In this document: positions 27,654 through 36,821 of the stretch, one piece after another
Numbering within the stretch: the stretch's first letter is position 1
Layout: every line of letters starts with the position of its first letter
Source of the DNA: Roseofilum casamattae BLCC-M143
Lineage (GTDB): Bacteria; Cyanobacteriota; Cyanobacteriia; Cyanobacteriales; Desertifilaceae
Direction of reading: 5' to 3'
Assembly: GCF_030068455.1 (NCBI RefSeq)
Contig: NZ_JAQOSQ010000016.1
Location: 25,632 to 89,631 of the forward strand
DNA: 64,000 bases
The notes under the pieces: model-generated
The model's database searches: none
What the model saw: only the letters and a program-made list of their open reading frames with translations
What the model was told of the DNA's origin: nothing
Program-made: the position numbers and the translations under genes

Positions 27654-27795
27654 CCGAATTTCTTGTGATTGCAGTTCGTCGATCGACCGGCTTACTAGCC
27701 GGAGGCAAGCATCTCAATCTGTTTGAGAGCGAGGGAGCGGAGAAGCTTCACTAGAGCACGAACCCCTCTCTTGCTCCTCACACTCTTCAGGGGAA

Positions 27796-28173
27796 CTACT
27801 CGCTTTCTGCTGCAGTTTCTGATGAGTCGGCAGCTGAATCATCGCTGCTACCAATATACTTTTCTAAGGTATTGATCAGAGTTGTTTTCGGCACAGCCCC
27901 AACGACCATATCGACACGCTGACCATCTTTGAAAATCATCAGAGTCGGAATACTGCGAATGCCGTATTTGCTGGCAACATTGGAATTTTCATCCGTGTTT
28001 ACCTTTACCACTTTCACTTTTTCTTTGAATTGGTCGGCCACTTCTTCAACGACTGGAGCAACCATACGGCAGGGGCCGCACCAGGGGGCCCAAAAATCAA
28101 CTAAGACTGGAACGGTGCTCTGAAGTACTTCTTTGTCAAAACTTGCGTCTGTAACGGCTGCTGCTGCTGACAT
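27796..28173 (-). CDS. trxA: Thioredoxin
   Basis: Cytoplasmic disulfide reductase with the active site WCGPC (residues 31-35) in the canonical fold; the cis-Pro motif is [10 protein letters not shown] chose ATG 28173 because AGGAAAGGA lies just upstream; an upstream in-frame start at 28218 would add 15 residues unlike any thioredoxin. The C-terminus carries an extra Ser/Asp/Glu-rich tail of about 18 residues beyond the usual end. It is 276 bp downstream of guaB3 and separated from it by a hairpin terminator. Confidence 0.95.
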   Translation of the reverse strand: MSAAAAVTDASFDKEVLQSTVPVLVDFWAPWCGPCRMVAPVVEEVADQFKEKVKVVKVNTDENSNVASKYGIRSIPTLMIFKDGQRVDMVVGAVPKTTLINTLEKYIGSSDDSAADSSETAAESE

Positions 28174-28291
28174 TGGGCCAAATCCTTTCCTATCATTGCA
28201 TATCAGGAATTCTATCATACCCCAAAGAGCAACTTGGAATGCAATCGATCGCGGATAGCCTGAGGTCTGTTACGTTTCTTTAAATAAGGAA

Positions 28292-28318
28292 CCGCCCGAA
28301 CAGGATCTGCTCGGGCGG
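28292..28318 (-). terminator. Terminator hairpin after guaB3
   Basis: CCGCCCGA and TCGGGCGG pair around an 11-nt loop. Read on the minus strand the stem is followed by TTCCTTATTT, a T-rich tail, as expected for the end of the guaB3 transcript. Confidence 0.7.
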
Positions 28319-28449
28319 AGTGTGGTGTGAGGAGTGAACGGAAACATTTTGTGTCTCCGCTATTCCTTATTGTAAACAACGGATTTCCTTTTTCCCGGAA
28401 TTTGGTACAAATTGTAGGAATCTGTAATTGAGATCTGCCAATCTTCGGG

Positions 28450-29613
28450 TTATTTGCCCATTCCCAGTTGTTGGGCTTTCTGATATACCTTACCTTCGGT
28501 GAGCAAGGAAGGAGCAATGACCACTTCAACCTGCTGCATTTCCTTAATCGTTTGCGCGCCGAGGGTTCCCATGCTGGTTTTTAATGCTCCGAGGAGGTTA
28601 TGGGTTCCGTCATCGAGTTGAGCGGGACCCCGGAGAATTTGTTCGAGGGTGCCGGTGCTGCCCACCCGAATTCGGGTTCCTCTAGGGAGAACGGGGCTAG
28701 GGGTTGCCATGCCCCAGTGATATCCCTGTCCGGGAGCTTCTTTAGAGCGGGCGATAGGAGAACCAATCATGACTCCATCGGCACCACAAGCGATACATTT
28801 ACAAATATCGCCGCCGGTGATGATGCCGCCATCGGCAATGACGGGCACGTAGCGTCCCGTTTCTTGGGTGTAGGCCTCTCGGGCGGCGGCACAGTCGGCG
28901 ATCGCCGTTGGCTGCGGTACGCCAATACCCAATACGCCTCGCGAGGTGCAAGCGGCTCCGGGACCGATACCGACTAATACCCCAGCCGCTCCAGCGCGCA
29001 TTAATTTGAGTGCCACCTCGTAAGTAACGCAGTTGCCCACAACTACCGGAATGGGCATCTGTTCGCAGAAGGTCTGGAGATCGAGAGGTTCGATGGACTC
29101 TGGAGATAGGTGATCGGTAGAGACTACCGTTGCTTGCACGAAAAATAAGTCAGCACCGGCTTGAGCTACGGCACGGCCGTATTTCATTGCACCTGCTGGG
29201 GTCGCGCTAACGGCTGCAATGCCTCCTCCCTCTTTAATTTCTTTCACCCGCTTCACAATGAGTTCCGGCTCAATGGGTTGAGCGTACAACTTTTGCATGA
29301 GGGTAACGAACTCATCTTTGCCTACTGAGGCAATTTTGTCTAAGACGGGTTTGGGGTCGTCGTAGCGGGTATAAATGCCTTCGAGATTCAGCACCCCCAT
29401 TGCTCCTAACTTAGAGAGGGCAACTGCCATATTGCTATCGACCACGCTATCCATAGCACTGGCAATAATTGGGATTTCGCGCTCAATACCTCCGAGGGTC
29501 ATTGTTGTATCAGCCAGACTCGGATCGAGAGTCCGCAAACCGGGTGATAGGGCGATTTCATCGATTCCGTATGCTCGACGGGCTGTTTTCCCCCGTCCAA
29601 TTTGAATATCCAC
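28450..29613 (-). CDS. guaB3: GuaB3-type IMP dehydrogenase
   Basis: An IMP dehydrogenase-family (beta/alpha)8 barrel of 387 aa, too short to hold the tandem CBS domains of classical GuaB. IASAMDSVVD near the N-terminus, the catalytic-Cys loop GPGAACTSR and IADGGIITGGD are present. Such GuaB3 proteins are typical of cyanobacteria and Actinobacteria; the cyanobacterial one has been reported to oxidise IMP to XMP. It is followed by a clear terminator and stands alone. Confidence 0.88.
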   Translation of the reverse strand: MDIQIGRGKTARRAYGIDEIALSPGLRTLDPSLADTTMTLGGIEREIPIIASAMDSVVDSNMAVALSKLGAMGVLNLEGIYTRYDDPKPVLDKIASVGKDEFVTLMQKLYAQPIEPELIVKRVKEIKEGGGIAAVSATPAGAMKYGRAVAQAGADLFFVQATVVSTDHLSPESIEPLDLQTFCEQMPIPVVVGNCVTYEVALKLMRAGAAGVLVGIGPGAACTSRGVLGIGVPQPTAIADCAAAREAYTQETGRYVPVIADGGIITGGDICKCIACGADGVMIGSPIARSKEAPGQGYHWGMATPSPVLPRGTRIRVGSTGTLEQILRGPAQLDDGTHNLLGALKTSMGTLGAQTIKEMQQVEVVIAPSLLTEGKVYQKAQQLGMGK

Positions 29614-29724
29614 TGTTTCTCTCGCGTTTCCCAGTAATGATATTTAAGCTAGCCTATCAAATTCGATTGCAAATTAAAAATAATTTAACCTGAGTTTTGG
29701 ATAAGAAAAGCGAAAAAGCCGATT

Positions 29725-29752
29725 GGGGAACGGGGAATGGGGAACGGGGAAT
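29725..29752. repeat. Short tandem heptamer repeat (GGGGAAY)4
   Basis: Four consecutive 7-mers alternate GGGGAAC and GGGGAAT. This is the short tandemly repeated repetitive (STRR) type known from filamentous cyanobacteria. It lies between the guaB3 promoter side and the 3' end of ndhD. Confidence 0.9.
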
Positions 29753-29811
29753 AGGGCATAGAATTACCAATTTTCTCAGTTCTCCTGCTCCCTATTCAAC
29801 CAATGCTGAGG

Positions 29812-31278
29812 CTATTCCACCAGGAATTGTTGGTAGAGCGCAGTGGTGGTGGTTTCGCTCCAGTCTACTAGGGGTTTGGGGAAGAGACCGAAGGCGATAA
29901 TGAGAATGGTTAAGGCGATCGCCGGAATGCGATCGCTCCATTGTACGGGAGGCAAGTCTTGCACGATGTCGGAGAGGCGGCCGAAGAAGGTGCGGTTTAC
30001 CAATAACAGGTAATATACGGCGGTTAATCCAGTGCCGACCATGCAGATTAAGGTGGGGATGGGGAAGGCTTCAAAGCTGCTCCAGAAGACGAGAAACTCG
30101 GAGACGAATCCCACGGCTCCGGGAATGCCGGCGCTGGCCATAACGCCTAAAATCATCAGGGAACCAATTAAGGCTAAGCCTCGTTCTGGGTTGAGCAAGC
30201 CTTTGAGGACGTTGAGATCGCGGGTTCCGGTTTTTTTGTAAACGACTCCGACGAGGAGGAAGAGTAAGGCGGAAATCAGACCGTGACTGACCATTTGCAG
30301 GACGGCGGCGAGAATGCTGAGGGAGTTGGCCGCCGCCGCTGCGAGCAAAATATAGCCCATATGAGCCACGGAACTGAAGGCGACCATTTTTTTCATATCG
30401 GTTTGGGCGATCGCGCTCAAGGCTCCGTAGAGGGCGCTAATGGCTGCCCAAATAGCTAGGCTGGGTGCCAGGAGTTGCCAGGCTTGGGGCAGGAGGGCAA
30501 AGCCGAATTTTAGCAGTCCATAAGTTCCCAACTTGAGGAGGACGCCTGCGAGGAGGACTGAGATGGGAGTCGAGGCTTCGACGTGGGCGTCGGGCAGCCA
30601 GGTATGGAAAGGAACGAGAGGTATTTTGATGCCGAAGGCGAAGAGGATGCCGATGAGAATGGGCAGTTGAGTACCTAGGGGTAGAGTTTGCGCGATTTCT
30701 GGAGCATAGCTGAAGTCGGGAGCATGGCCTAACCAGACGATCGCCAGAAATGAGGCGAGTAGGGCAATGCCGGAGATGGCGGTGTAGATCAGAAACTTAG
30801 TCGCGGCATATCCCCGTCGTTTGCCTCCCCAGATGGCGATGAGCAGATAGAGGGGAATGAGTTCTAGTTCGTAGAAGAGGAAGAAGAGGAGATAGTCTTG
30901 GGCGACGAAGGCTCCACAGACGCAAGAGTTTAGCAGGAAGAGCAGGGAATAGTAAAGTCGAGGTCGTTGTATTTTGCGATCGCTGCTGTAGATTGCGATC
31001 GCCGTCAGCAGGCCGTTGAGCAATAAGAGCGGGAACGATAGTCCATCAATGCCCAGATTGTAAGTGAGTCCTAATGCTTCCAACCAGGGGAGAGTTTCGG
31101 TTAATTGCAACTCCGGTTGCATGGGGTTAAATTGCCATGCAATACCTACCGTCCATCCCAGCAGCAGGACTCCCAAGGCGATGGCGACTTGGCGCGCGGT
31201 TTCTGCTTTAATTTCGCCGGGCCAAAAGGCGATCGCTGCTGCTCCGAACACTGGCCCCCAGATCAAAACACTGAGCAT
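29812..31278 (-). CDS. ndhD: NDH-1 membrane subunit NdhD (CO2-uptake-type)
   Basis: A 488-residue antiporter-like proton-pumping subunit of NDH-1 with about 14 membrane helices. The catalytic-region blocks FFLFYELELIPLYLLI (Glu), KFLIYTAISG, FGIKIPLVPFHTWLPDAH and MKKMVAFSSVAHMG are intact. The C-terminal NRTFFGRLSD and LFPKPLVDWSE resemble NdhD3/NdhD4, the subunits of CO2-hydrating NDH-1 complexes, more than NdhD1/D2. The usual partners ndhF3/F4 and cupA/B are not adjacent, so the subtype is an inference. Confidence 0.88.
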   Translation of the reverse strand: MLSVLIWGPVFGAAAIAFWPGEIKAETARQVAIALGVLLLGWTVGIAWQFNPMQPELQLTETLPWLEALGLTYNLGIDGLSFPLLLLNGLLTAIAIYSSDRKIQRPRLYYSLLFLLNSCVCGAFVAQDYLLFFLFYELELIPLYLLIAIWGGKRRGYAATKFLIYTAISGIALLASFLAIVWLGHAPDFSYAPEIAQTLPLGTQLPILIGILFAFGIKIPLVPFHTWLPDAHVEASTPISVLLAGVLLKLGTYGLLKFGFALLPQAWQLLAPSLAIWAAISALYGALSAIAQTDMKKMVAFSSVAHMGYILLAAAAANSLSILAAVLQMVSHGLISALLFLLVGVVYKKTGTRDLNVLKGLLNPERGLALIGSLMILGVMASAGIPGAVGFVSEFLVFWSSFEAFPIPTLICMVGTGLTAVYYLLLVNRTFFGRLSDIVQDLPPVQWSDRIPAIALTILIIAFGLFPKPLVDWSETTTTALYQQFLVE

Positions 31279-31395
31279 TGATTAATCCCGATTTTGAAGA
31301 GTCTAAATATTTGGTTTATTTTTCCTGGAAATAGCGTATCAAAGTCTGGGCGATCGCAACAGTTCTCCGGCGCTTTACCCTATGGAATCTTCAAT

Positions 31396-31808
31396 CTAGT
31401 GCTCTGTACAATATAGAAAACCCGTCATTACCCTGCCATCTGGCATCGTTGTGTTGTCCAGAACTATCTCGTCGCCATCACAGTCAGGTGCTTTTATCGG
31501 CTCTAATTTATAACCTTAAGGCCAGCGCTCTAATCTTGCCCCTAATAAGTTAGCATCTCCCAGTTCGGCACAGATTAAATTTGCTCCCACCAAGTTTGCC
31601 CCACTGAAGTTTGTTTTATACAAATTTGCATCACTCAAATCAATTCCAGGTAGTTTTTTCGCTCGCTTTCACTCATCTGTTCCAGTTCTTCCTGAGTCCC
31701 TTGGAAGTCGCTCAAATTAGCTCCACTGAAATCTAGTTCGCTCAAATCTTCTCCAGAAAAATCTCTTTCTCCTGCATTGTAGAGTGCCCAAAATTGTTCG
31801 ATATTCAT
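31396..31808 (-). pseudogene. Broken pentapeptide-repeat gene
   Basis: The first 57 residues (31635-31808) contain pentapeptide units such as DFSGEDLSELDFSGANL and end at TGA. The next reading frame continues directly with NFSGANLVGANLICAEL and ANLLGARL down to TAA at 31516. Restoring the frame needs one extra base in the six-T run at 31654-31659. Beyond TAA the same frame continues (DNTTMPDGRV) to TAG at 31396, an ending seen in cyanobacterial pentapeptide proteins. So there are two lesions: a homopolymer frameshift and an internal stop. A sequencing error could explain the first but not both. Confidence 0.7.
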
Positions 31809-32245
31809 GGTTTCGATCGCAAGTGACTAATGTTAAGAGTACTCCACTCTTATCGTGCCTGACAATCGGCAAGTTTCGACGATCGCATTCGTCGCTGAAA
31901 CAGTCACTTATTTTCTCGCGATCGCCGTTCGTAAACAACAAGTAAACATTTACTAACTTATATCTCTATATCTATAGATGTATTAAGGAAACGATCGCCC
32001 AGTGCCGGTAGAGAAAGCTGAATCCCTTGCTAATCCTGGGTTTATGACTAAAAAAACATGAAGAATAACGAACTAAACATATCAGAGCGCTACGATTTTT
32101 AAAGCAAGTAGCTAAAGAAATTTAGAGATAAACTTCAGAAGTATAGGTTGACCGTCCTAGTATGGAATTGGATTGGCAAACCAATAGGATAGGCTGCCCA
32201 TCGAGAGCTTCAGTTAGATTGCGTCCACTCTCAAAACCTATAGTT
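31809..32245. promoter_or_regulatory. Gap between pentapeptide pseudogene and SulP gene
   Basis: About 440 bp, AT-rich near 31940-31985 (repeated TATCT units), which should hold the SulP promoter. No specific operator is clear. An open frame does extend upstream of the chosen SulP start to 32162, but its 28 residues do not resemble the family. Confidence 0.4.
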
Positions 32246-33955
32246 ATGCAACCGATCAATTCAATTAACTTCAAAAATTTCCGAGGAGACTTATTCGGGG
32301 GGATTACCGCTGCGATCGTTGCCCTTCCCTTGGCTCTAGCCTTTGGGGTATCTTCTGGTGCTGGGGCGATCGCGGGCCTGTATGGAGCCATTTTCGTCGG
32401 ACTCCTCGCCGCCCTCTGTGGTGGCACTCCCGCACAGATTTCCGGACCCACCGGACCGATGACCGTAGTCATGGCGACAGTGTTTACCGGACTGATCGCC
32501 AAAGATCCCGACAGTGGATTGGCTCTAGGCTTTACCGTCATTATGTTTGGCGGTCTGCTGCAAATCCTCTTCGGAGTATTGAAATTGGGCAAATATATTA
32601 CCTTAATGCCCTATACCGTCATCTCCGGCTTCATGTCTGGGATTGGCGCAATTATTATTCTGATTCAAATTGCTCCCTTACTGGGCTATCCCTCATCCGC
32701 TGGTGTCATCGATTCCATTAGCCAGTTTCGGCAGATCTTAACCCACCCCATGCCGGAAGCAACAGCCTTGGGATTGCTGACTCTGGCGATCGTATTTGGC
32801 ACTCCTCGACGAATCACGCGAATTATTCCCTCTCCCCTACTCGCCTTGATTATCTGTACGACGGTCTCTCTGTCCTTACCTGAAGGACGGGAGATCGCGC
32901 GAATTGGCGCAATTCCCAGCGGACTGCCTACCTTGCACTGGCCTCAGTTCCAGTGGTACGACTTGAAAGATACGATCGGCTATGGGTTGATTTTAGCGAC
33001 CTTAGGCTCGGTTGATTCCTTACTGACTTCCCTCGTTGCCGATAATATTACCCGCACTCAACACGATTCCGATCGCGAATTAATCGGTCAAGGAATTGGT
33101 AATATGGTTTCTGGATTCATGGGCGGTTTGCCCGGTGCTGGGGCGACGATGCGCACGGTCATTAACGTTCATGCGGGCGGGAGAACCCCTCTATCAGGCA
33201 TTATTCACGGGTTGGTTTTAATTGTCGTTGTGTTTGGTGCGGGGCCACTGACGGCGAAGATTCCCCATACCGTCTTAGCTGGAATCTTAATTAAGGTGGG
33301 AATTGATATTATCGACTGGAGCTTCCTGAAACGGGCCCATAAGTTATCCACGAAAACGACGGGATTGATGTATGCGGTCTTGTTTCTAACCGTCTTCGTC
33401 GATTTAATTACAGCGGTGGCAGTTGGAGTGTTTGTCGCCAATTTGCTGACGGTGAAGAAGCTCAGCGATCTGCAAGCGAAGAATATTCAAGCGAGCACGG
33501 GAGAGACGGATGCCCTGCCATTGAGCGATCGCGAGCGCGACTTATTGCAACAGGCACGAGGCAAAATACTATTATTGCGCTTGCACGGCCCGATGAGTTT
33601 TGGGGCAGCAAAATCGATTACGCAACGGATGGGTATGGTTGAAGAATACGAAATCCTCATTCTCGACCTCGAAGATTTACTCATGTTAGGGGTGACGGCT
33701 TCTTTAGCCATTGAGAATATGGTGAAGGAGTCCGTGGAAAAGCATCGCTCCGTGTTTATTGTTGGTGCGAAAGGAGAAGTGAAAGATCGACTGCAACGCT
33801 TGGATTTATTGGATTTGATTCCTCCACACCAGCAGGTAAAAACTCGTGTCGAAGCCCTGGAGCAAGCAACGGGATTATTGCAGGAGGAGATTGTGTCTTC
33901 AGTTACAGTGTTGCGCCTGAGAGAAAAGGCAGAAGGCACTCATCACGGGAGTTAA
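32246..33955 (+). CDS. SulP-family anion transporter, BicA-like
   Basis: A membrane transporter with about 12 helices and a C-terminal STAS domain (about 445-560). The N-terminus (RGDLFGGITAAIVALPLALA), GPTGPMTVVMATV and MPYTVISGFMSGIG closely parallel the Na+-dependent bicarbonate carrier BicA of marine Synechococcus as I recall it. I start at ATG 32246 since BicA begins MQ-x2-N-x-I-x-F. Bicarbonate is the likely substrate, but sulfate cannot be excluded by eye. It lies near the NdhD gene and 4 kb from cp12, in a carbon-acquisition setting. Confidence 0.88.
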   Translation: MQPINSINFKNFRGDLFGGITAAIVALPLALAFGVSSGAGAIAGLYGAIFVGLLAALCGGTPAQISGPTGPMTVVMATVFTGLIAKDPDSGLALGFTVIMFGGLLQILFGVLKLGKYITLMPYTVISGFMSGIGAIIILIQIAPLLGYPSSAGVIDSISQFRQILTHPMPEATALGLLTLAIVFGTPRRITRIIPSPLLALIICTTVSLSLPEGREIARIGAIPSGLPTLHWPQFQWYDLKDTIGYGLILATLGSVDSLLTSLVADNITRTQHDSDRELIGQGIGNMVSGFMGGLPGAGATMRTVINVHAGGRTPLSGIIHGLVLIVVVFGAGPLTAKIPHTVLAGILIKVGIDIIDWSFLKRAHKLSTKTTGLMYAVLFLTVFVDLITAVAVGVFVANLLTVKKLSDLQAKNIQASTGETDALPLSDRERDLLQQARGKILLLRLHGPMSFGAAKSITQRMGMVEEYEILILDLEDLLMLGVTASLAIENMVKESVEKHRSVFIVGAKGEVKDRLQRLDLLDLIPPHQQVKTRVEALEQATGLLQEEIVSSVTVLRLREKAEGTHHGS

Positions 33956-34071
33956 AATATTTTTCTCTCGCTATTCCTCAATCGCGGAATGTTAATGTGT
34001 TTCATTAACCTATTTTTTGCGAAAGCGACAAGCCGAACAACAGCGATCGCATTCTCATCCTTTTTAGTCTT

Positions 34072-35442
34072 ATGTCTAGTCCTCGCTTTCCGGAAACCAT
34101 ACAACTGCGCGCTTATCAACGTGAAGCGGTAGACAATTGGTTTGCAAACCGAGGACGGGGAACCTTAAAGATGGCAACAGGGAGCGGTAAAACAATTACT
34201 GCGTTGGCTATTCTCACGGAACTTTATCAGCGGATTGGTTTACAAGGGGCGATCGCTATTTGTCCTTATCGTCATTTGGTGACACAATGGCAACGAGAAT
34301 GCAAAAAATTCGGATTGTCGCCCATTTTAGCCTTTGAGAATGCGCGCAGTTGGCAGCAAGAGTTATCGGCACAACTGTATCGGGTGCGATCGGGGACTCA
34401 GCCGTTTTTATGCGCGATCGCGACTAATTCTACGTTGATTGGTGACAGTTTTCAATCCCTGTTATCTTATTGGCCGGAAAAGACGTTAATTATCGGCGAT
34501 GAAGCCCATAATTTGGGAACGGAAAAATTAGAGGAAAGTTTGCCGAAACAGGTGGGGTTGCGTTTGGCCCTTTCGGCGACTCCGGAACGCTGTTTTGATG
34601 AAGCGGGAACGGAGGCTATTTTTAATTATTTTGGTCGGGTTATTCCCCCCGAGTTAACATTAAGAGACGCGATCGCACAAGGCGCGTTAGTCCATTATTC
34701 CTATTATCCAGTTTTGGTGAATCTCACGTCAAGGGAATCTCTCCAGTATGCTAAACTGACAGCGCGCATTGGTTGGGCATTAGGGAATGGAGAAAAGCTA
34801 GAAGAAAGCGAAAATTTAACCACATTATTGGTCAGGCGATCGCGATTAATTGCCAATGCAGAAGGTAAATTAGATAAGCTGCGAGAGATTATGCGATCGC
34901 GTTTGCAAACGAGCTATACTCTATTTTACTGCGGAGATGGATCGATGGATGCTAGAGGCAAATTGACCGAGCAAACCTCTCAATGCCAACTGGATGCAGT
35001 GATACAATTACTGGGAACAGAACTGGGATATCGAGTTAAGAGTTATACTGCTAATACTCCTTTAAAGGAACGCGAACTCTTGCGCCAACAGTTTTCCGCA
35101 GGAGACTTACAAGGCTTGGTTGCGATTCGATGTTTGGATGAAGGCGTTGATATTCCAGCAATTCGGACGGCAATTATTCTCGCTAGCAGTCGCAATCCCC
35201 GCCAGTTTATTCAGCGTCGCGGACGGATTTTGCGATCGTATCCGAATAAACATCGGGCGACATTATTTGATGCGATCGTAATTCCCCCGAGTTTGGATCG
35301 CAAAACCTGGAATGTAGAACGTAATTTACTCCGCAAAGAGTTACAACGGTTTGTGGAGTTCGCTGACTTAGCCGATAATGCAGGAGAGGCGCGACGAAAA
35401 CTTTTGGGACTGCAAAAAGAATACGAATTGTTAGATTTATAG
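34072..35442 (+). CDS. DEAD/DEAH helicase, resembling Dnd-associated restriction helicase
   Basis: A superfamily II helicase of 456 aa. Walker A is MATGSGKT, motif II is DEAH, motif III is SATPER and motif VI is QRRGRILR. The size and the layout (short N-terminus, QLRAYQREAV start, no nuclease domain) resemble the helicases annotated as DNA-phosphorothioation-system restriction factors in cyanobacteria. No dndA-E genes are in the window, so it would be an orphan. An XPB/SSL2-like repair role is the alternative. HIP1 is frequent in the gene, so recent transfer is not indicated. Confidence 0.78.
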   Translation: MSSPRFPETIQLRAYQREAVDNWFANRGRGTLKMATGSGKTITALAILTELYQRIGLQGAIAICPYRHLVTQWQRECKKFGLSPILAFENARSWQQELSAQLYRVRSGTQPFLCAIATNSTLIGDSFQSLLSYWPEKTLIIGDEAHNLGTEKLEESLPKQVGLRLALSATPERCFDEAGTEAIFNYFGRVIPPELTLRDAIAQGALVHYSYYPVLVNLTSRESLQYAKLTARIGWALGNGEKLEESENLTTLLVRRSRLIANAEGKLDKLREIMRSRLQTSYTLFYCGDGSMDARGKLTEQTSQCQLDAVIQLLGTELGYRVKSYTANTPLKERELLRQQFSAGDLQGLVAIRCLDEGVDIPAIRTAIILASSRNPRQFIQRRGRILRSYPNKHRATLFDAIVIPPSLDRKTWNVERNLLRKELQRFVEFADLADNAGEARRKLLGLQKEYELLDL

Positions 35443-35777
35443 TTATTATTTTTAACCTAACTGTCCCTCTTTTGTGTCTTCTCCTTCACCGCTATTCGGC
35501 TCTCGCCTGTGTCTCCCATTGCAAACAATTAACCTGAGCTTGACGGCCAATTCAGTTAATTTCCCCGTTCGGTGTAACGTCAAGATCGAGGTCAGCGATG
35601 GCGCCAAAAAACCAGAATAGAGATAAGAGAATGGTCTGAGTGATAAAGCTCACTGCTAGCATTAATGTTCGGTCACCTCTTGCCTTCAGCAACTATCACC
35701 TATTCTCGACCACTTTATCACTGAGAACTTTACCAAAACCTCAGATAGTTATAGATGTAGAGTTTAACTCCTCATTC

Positions 35778-36821
35778 ATGCTATTTTCAATCCATCCCGC
35801 TCGAGCCGGTTTGCTGCAATTTCCCATACCCGCTCCACCACTAGAGGCGATCGCTGGAGGGCGCTCGAGTGCAGATTCTCCCAGTCCGCCAAAAGTGCTA
35901 GTCATTGAAAGAGACTCGCAGATTTGCGATCAGATTGGAATGGCACTCCAAAATCACGGGTATCAGATCGCCGAAGCTCTCTCGGCCGATCGAGGATTGC
36001 AGCTTGCTCGCCAAATCGATCCTGACATCATCTTGCTTGATAGTGGTTTGAGCAATCGTCTCACCTATTGTCAGGAACTGCAACGTTCCTGGTCGGCTCC
36101 AGGTATTTTCCTACTCAATGCAACCGAGGATAGTCAAGGTCTGAGCTGTGCCTTCGATCTAGGTATTGTTGATGTCATCGGTAAACCCATTCATGAAGTG
36201 GTTTTAATTCAACGGATTAAGCGTTGGTGGCAGGGGAAACAACAGTTGCAGCAGCTTAGCGAAGCGAACCAAGAGTTGCAACGGTTAGCCGGGATCGATC
36301 GCCTCACTCAGGTCGCGAACCGTCATTACTTTGATGAAGCCTTGGAGCGAGAAGTGCGACAAATGAAACGATCGGGCACTCCTCTCTCATTAATCTTGAT
36401 GGATATCGATTATTTTAAGCGCTACAACGATCGCTACGGTCATCTGCAAGGCGATCGCTGCTTGCAACAAATTGCTCAAGGTATTCAACAGGCTGTTCGC
36501 TGTCCCCAGGATATGGTTGCTCGCTATGGAGGTGAAGAATTCGCCGCTATTTTACCGCAAACGAATGCTAATGGAGCCGTCATTGTAGCTCGCCGCATCC
36601 GCCACCAGATTCAGCAATTAGCAATTGCCCATCCTGACTCAGATGTTAGCCCATTCATTACCTTGAGTCTGGGCATTACTTGCGCGTTTCCGGAAGAGAA
36701 TTGCTCCGCATCCCAATTAATTCAAGCTGCCGATCGCGGTTTATATCGAGCTAAAGAGCAAGGACGCGATCGCCTCGAGAACTATGATAACGATGATGAG
36801 AATCTTGACAGTCAGCTCTAA
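35778..36821 (+). CDS. Receiver-GGDEF diguanylate cyclase
   Basis: A receiver domain (phospho-acceptor Asp in IILLDSG, Lys in VIGKPIH) joined by a helix to a GGDEF domain with the active-site GGEEF, which makes cyclic di-GMP from two GTP. The typical RxxD inhibitory site five residues before GGEEF is absent: the sequence there is RCPQDMVARY, with one extra residue between Arg and Asp. A GTG at 35640 is in frame but gives an unlikely leader; I use ATG 35778. The gene overlaps the convergent FIST gene by 4 bp. Confidence 0.9.
   Translation: MLFSIHPARAGLLQFPIPAPPLEAIAGGRSSADSPSPPKVLVIERDSQICDQIGMALQNHGYQIAEALSADRGLQLARQIDPDIILLDSGLSNRLTYCQELQRSWSAPGIFLLNATEDSQGLSCAFDLGIVDVIGKPIHEVVLIQRIKRWWQGKQQLQQLSEANQELQRLAGIDRLTQVANRHYFDEALEREVRQMKRSGTPLSLILMDIDYFKRYNDRYGHLQGDRCLQQIAQGIQQAVRCPQDMVARYGGEEFAAILPQTNANGAVIVARRIRHQIQQLAIAHPDSDVSPFITLSLGITCAFPEENCSASQLIQAADRGLYRAKEQGRDRLENYDNDDENLDSQL

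Noticed and set aside
34072..35442. Part of a defence island
   Set aside because: The neighbours are a SulP carrier and a GGDEF protein; no nuclease, methylase or dnd gene is near.
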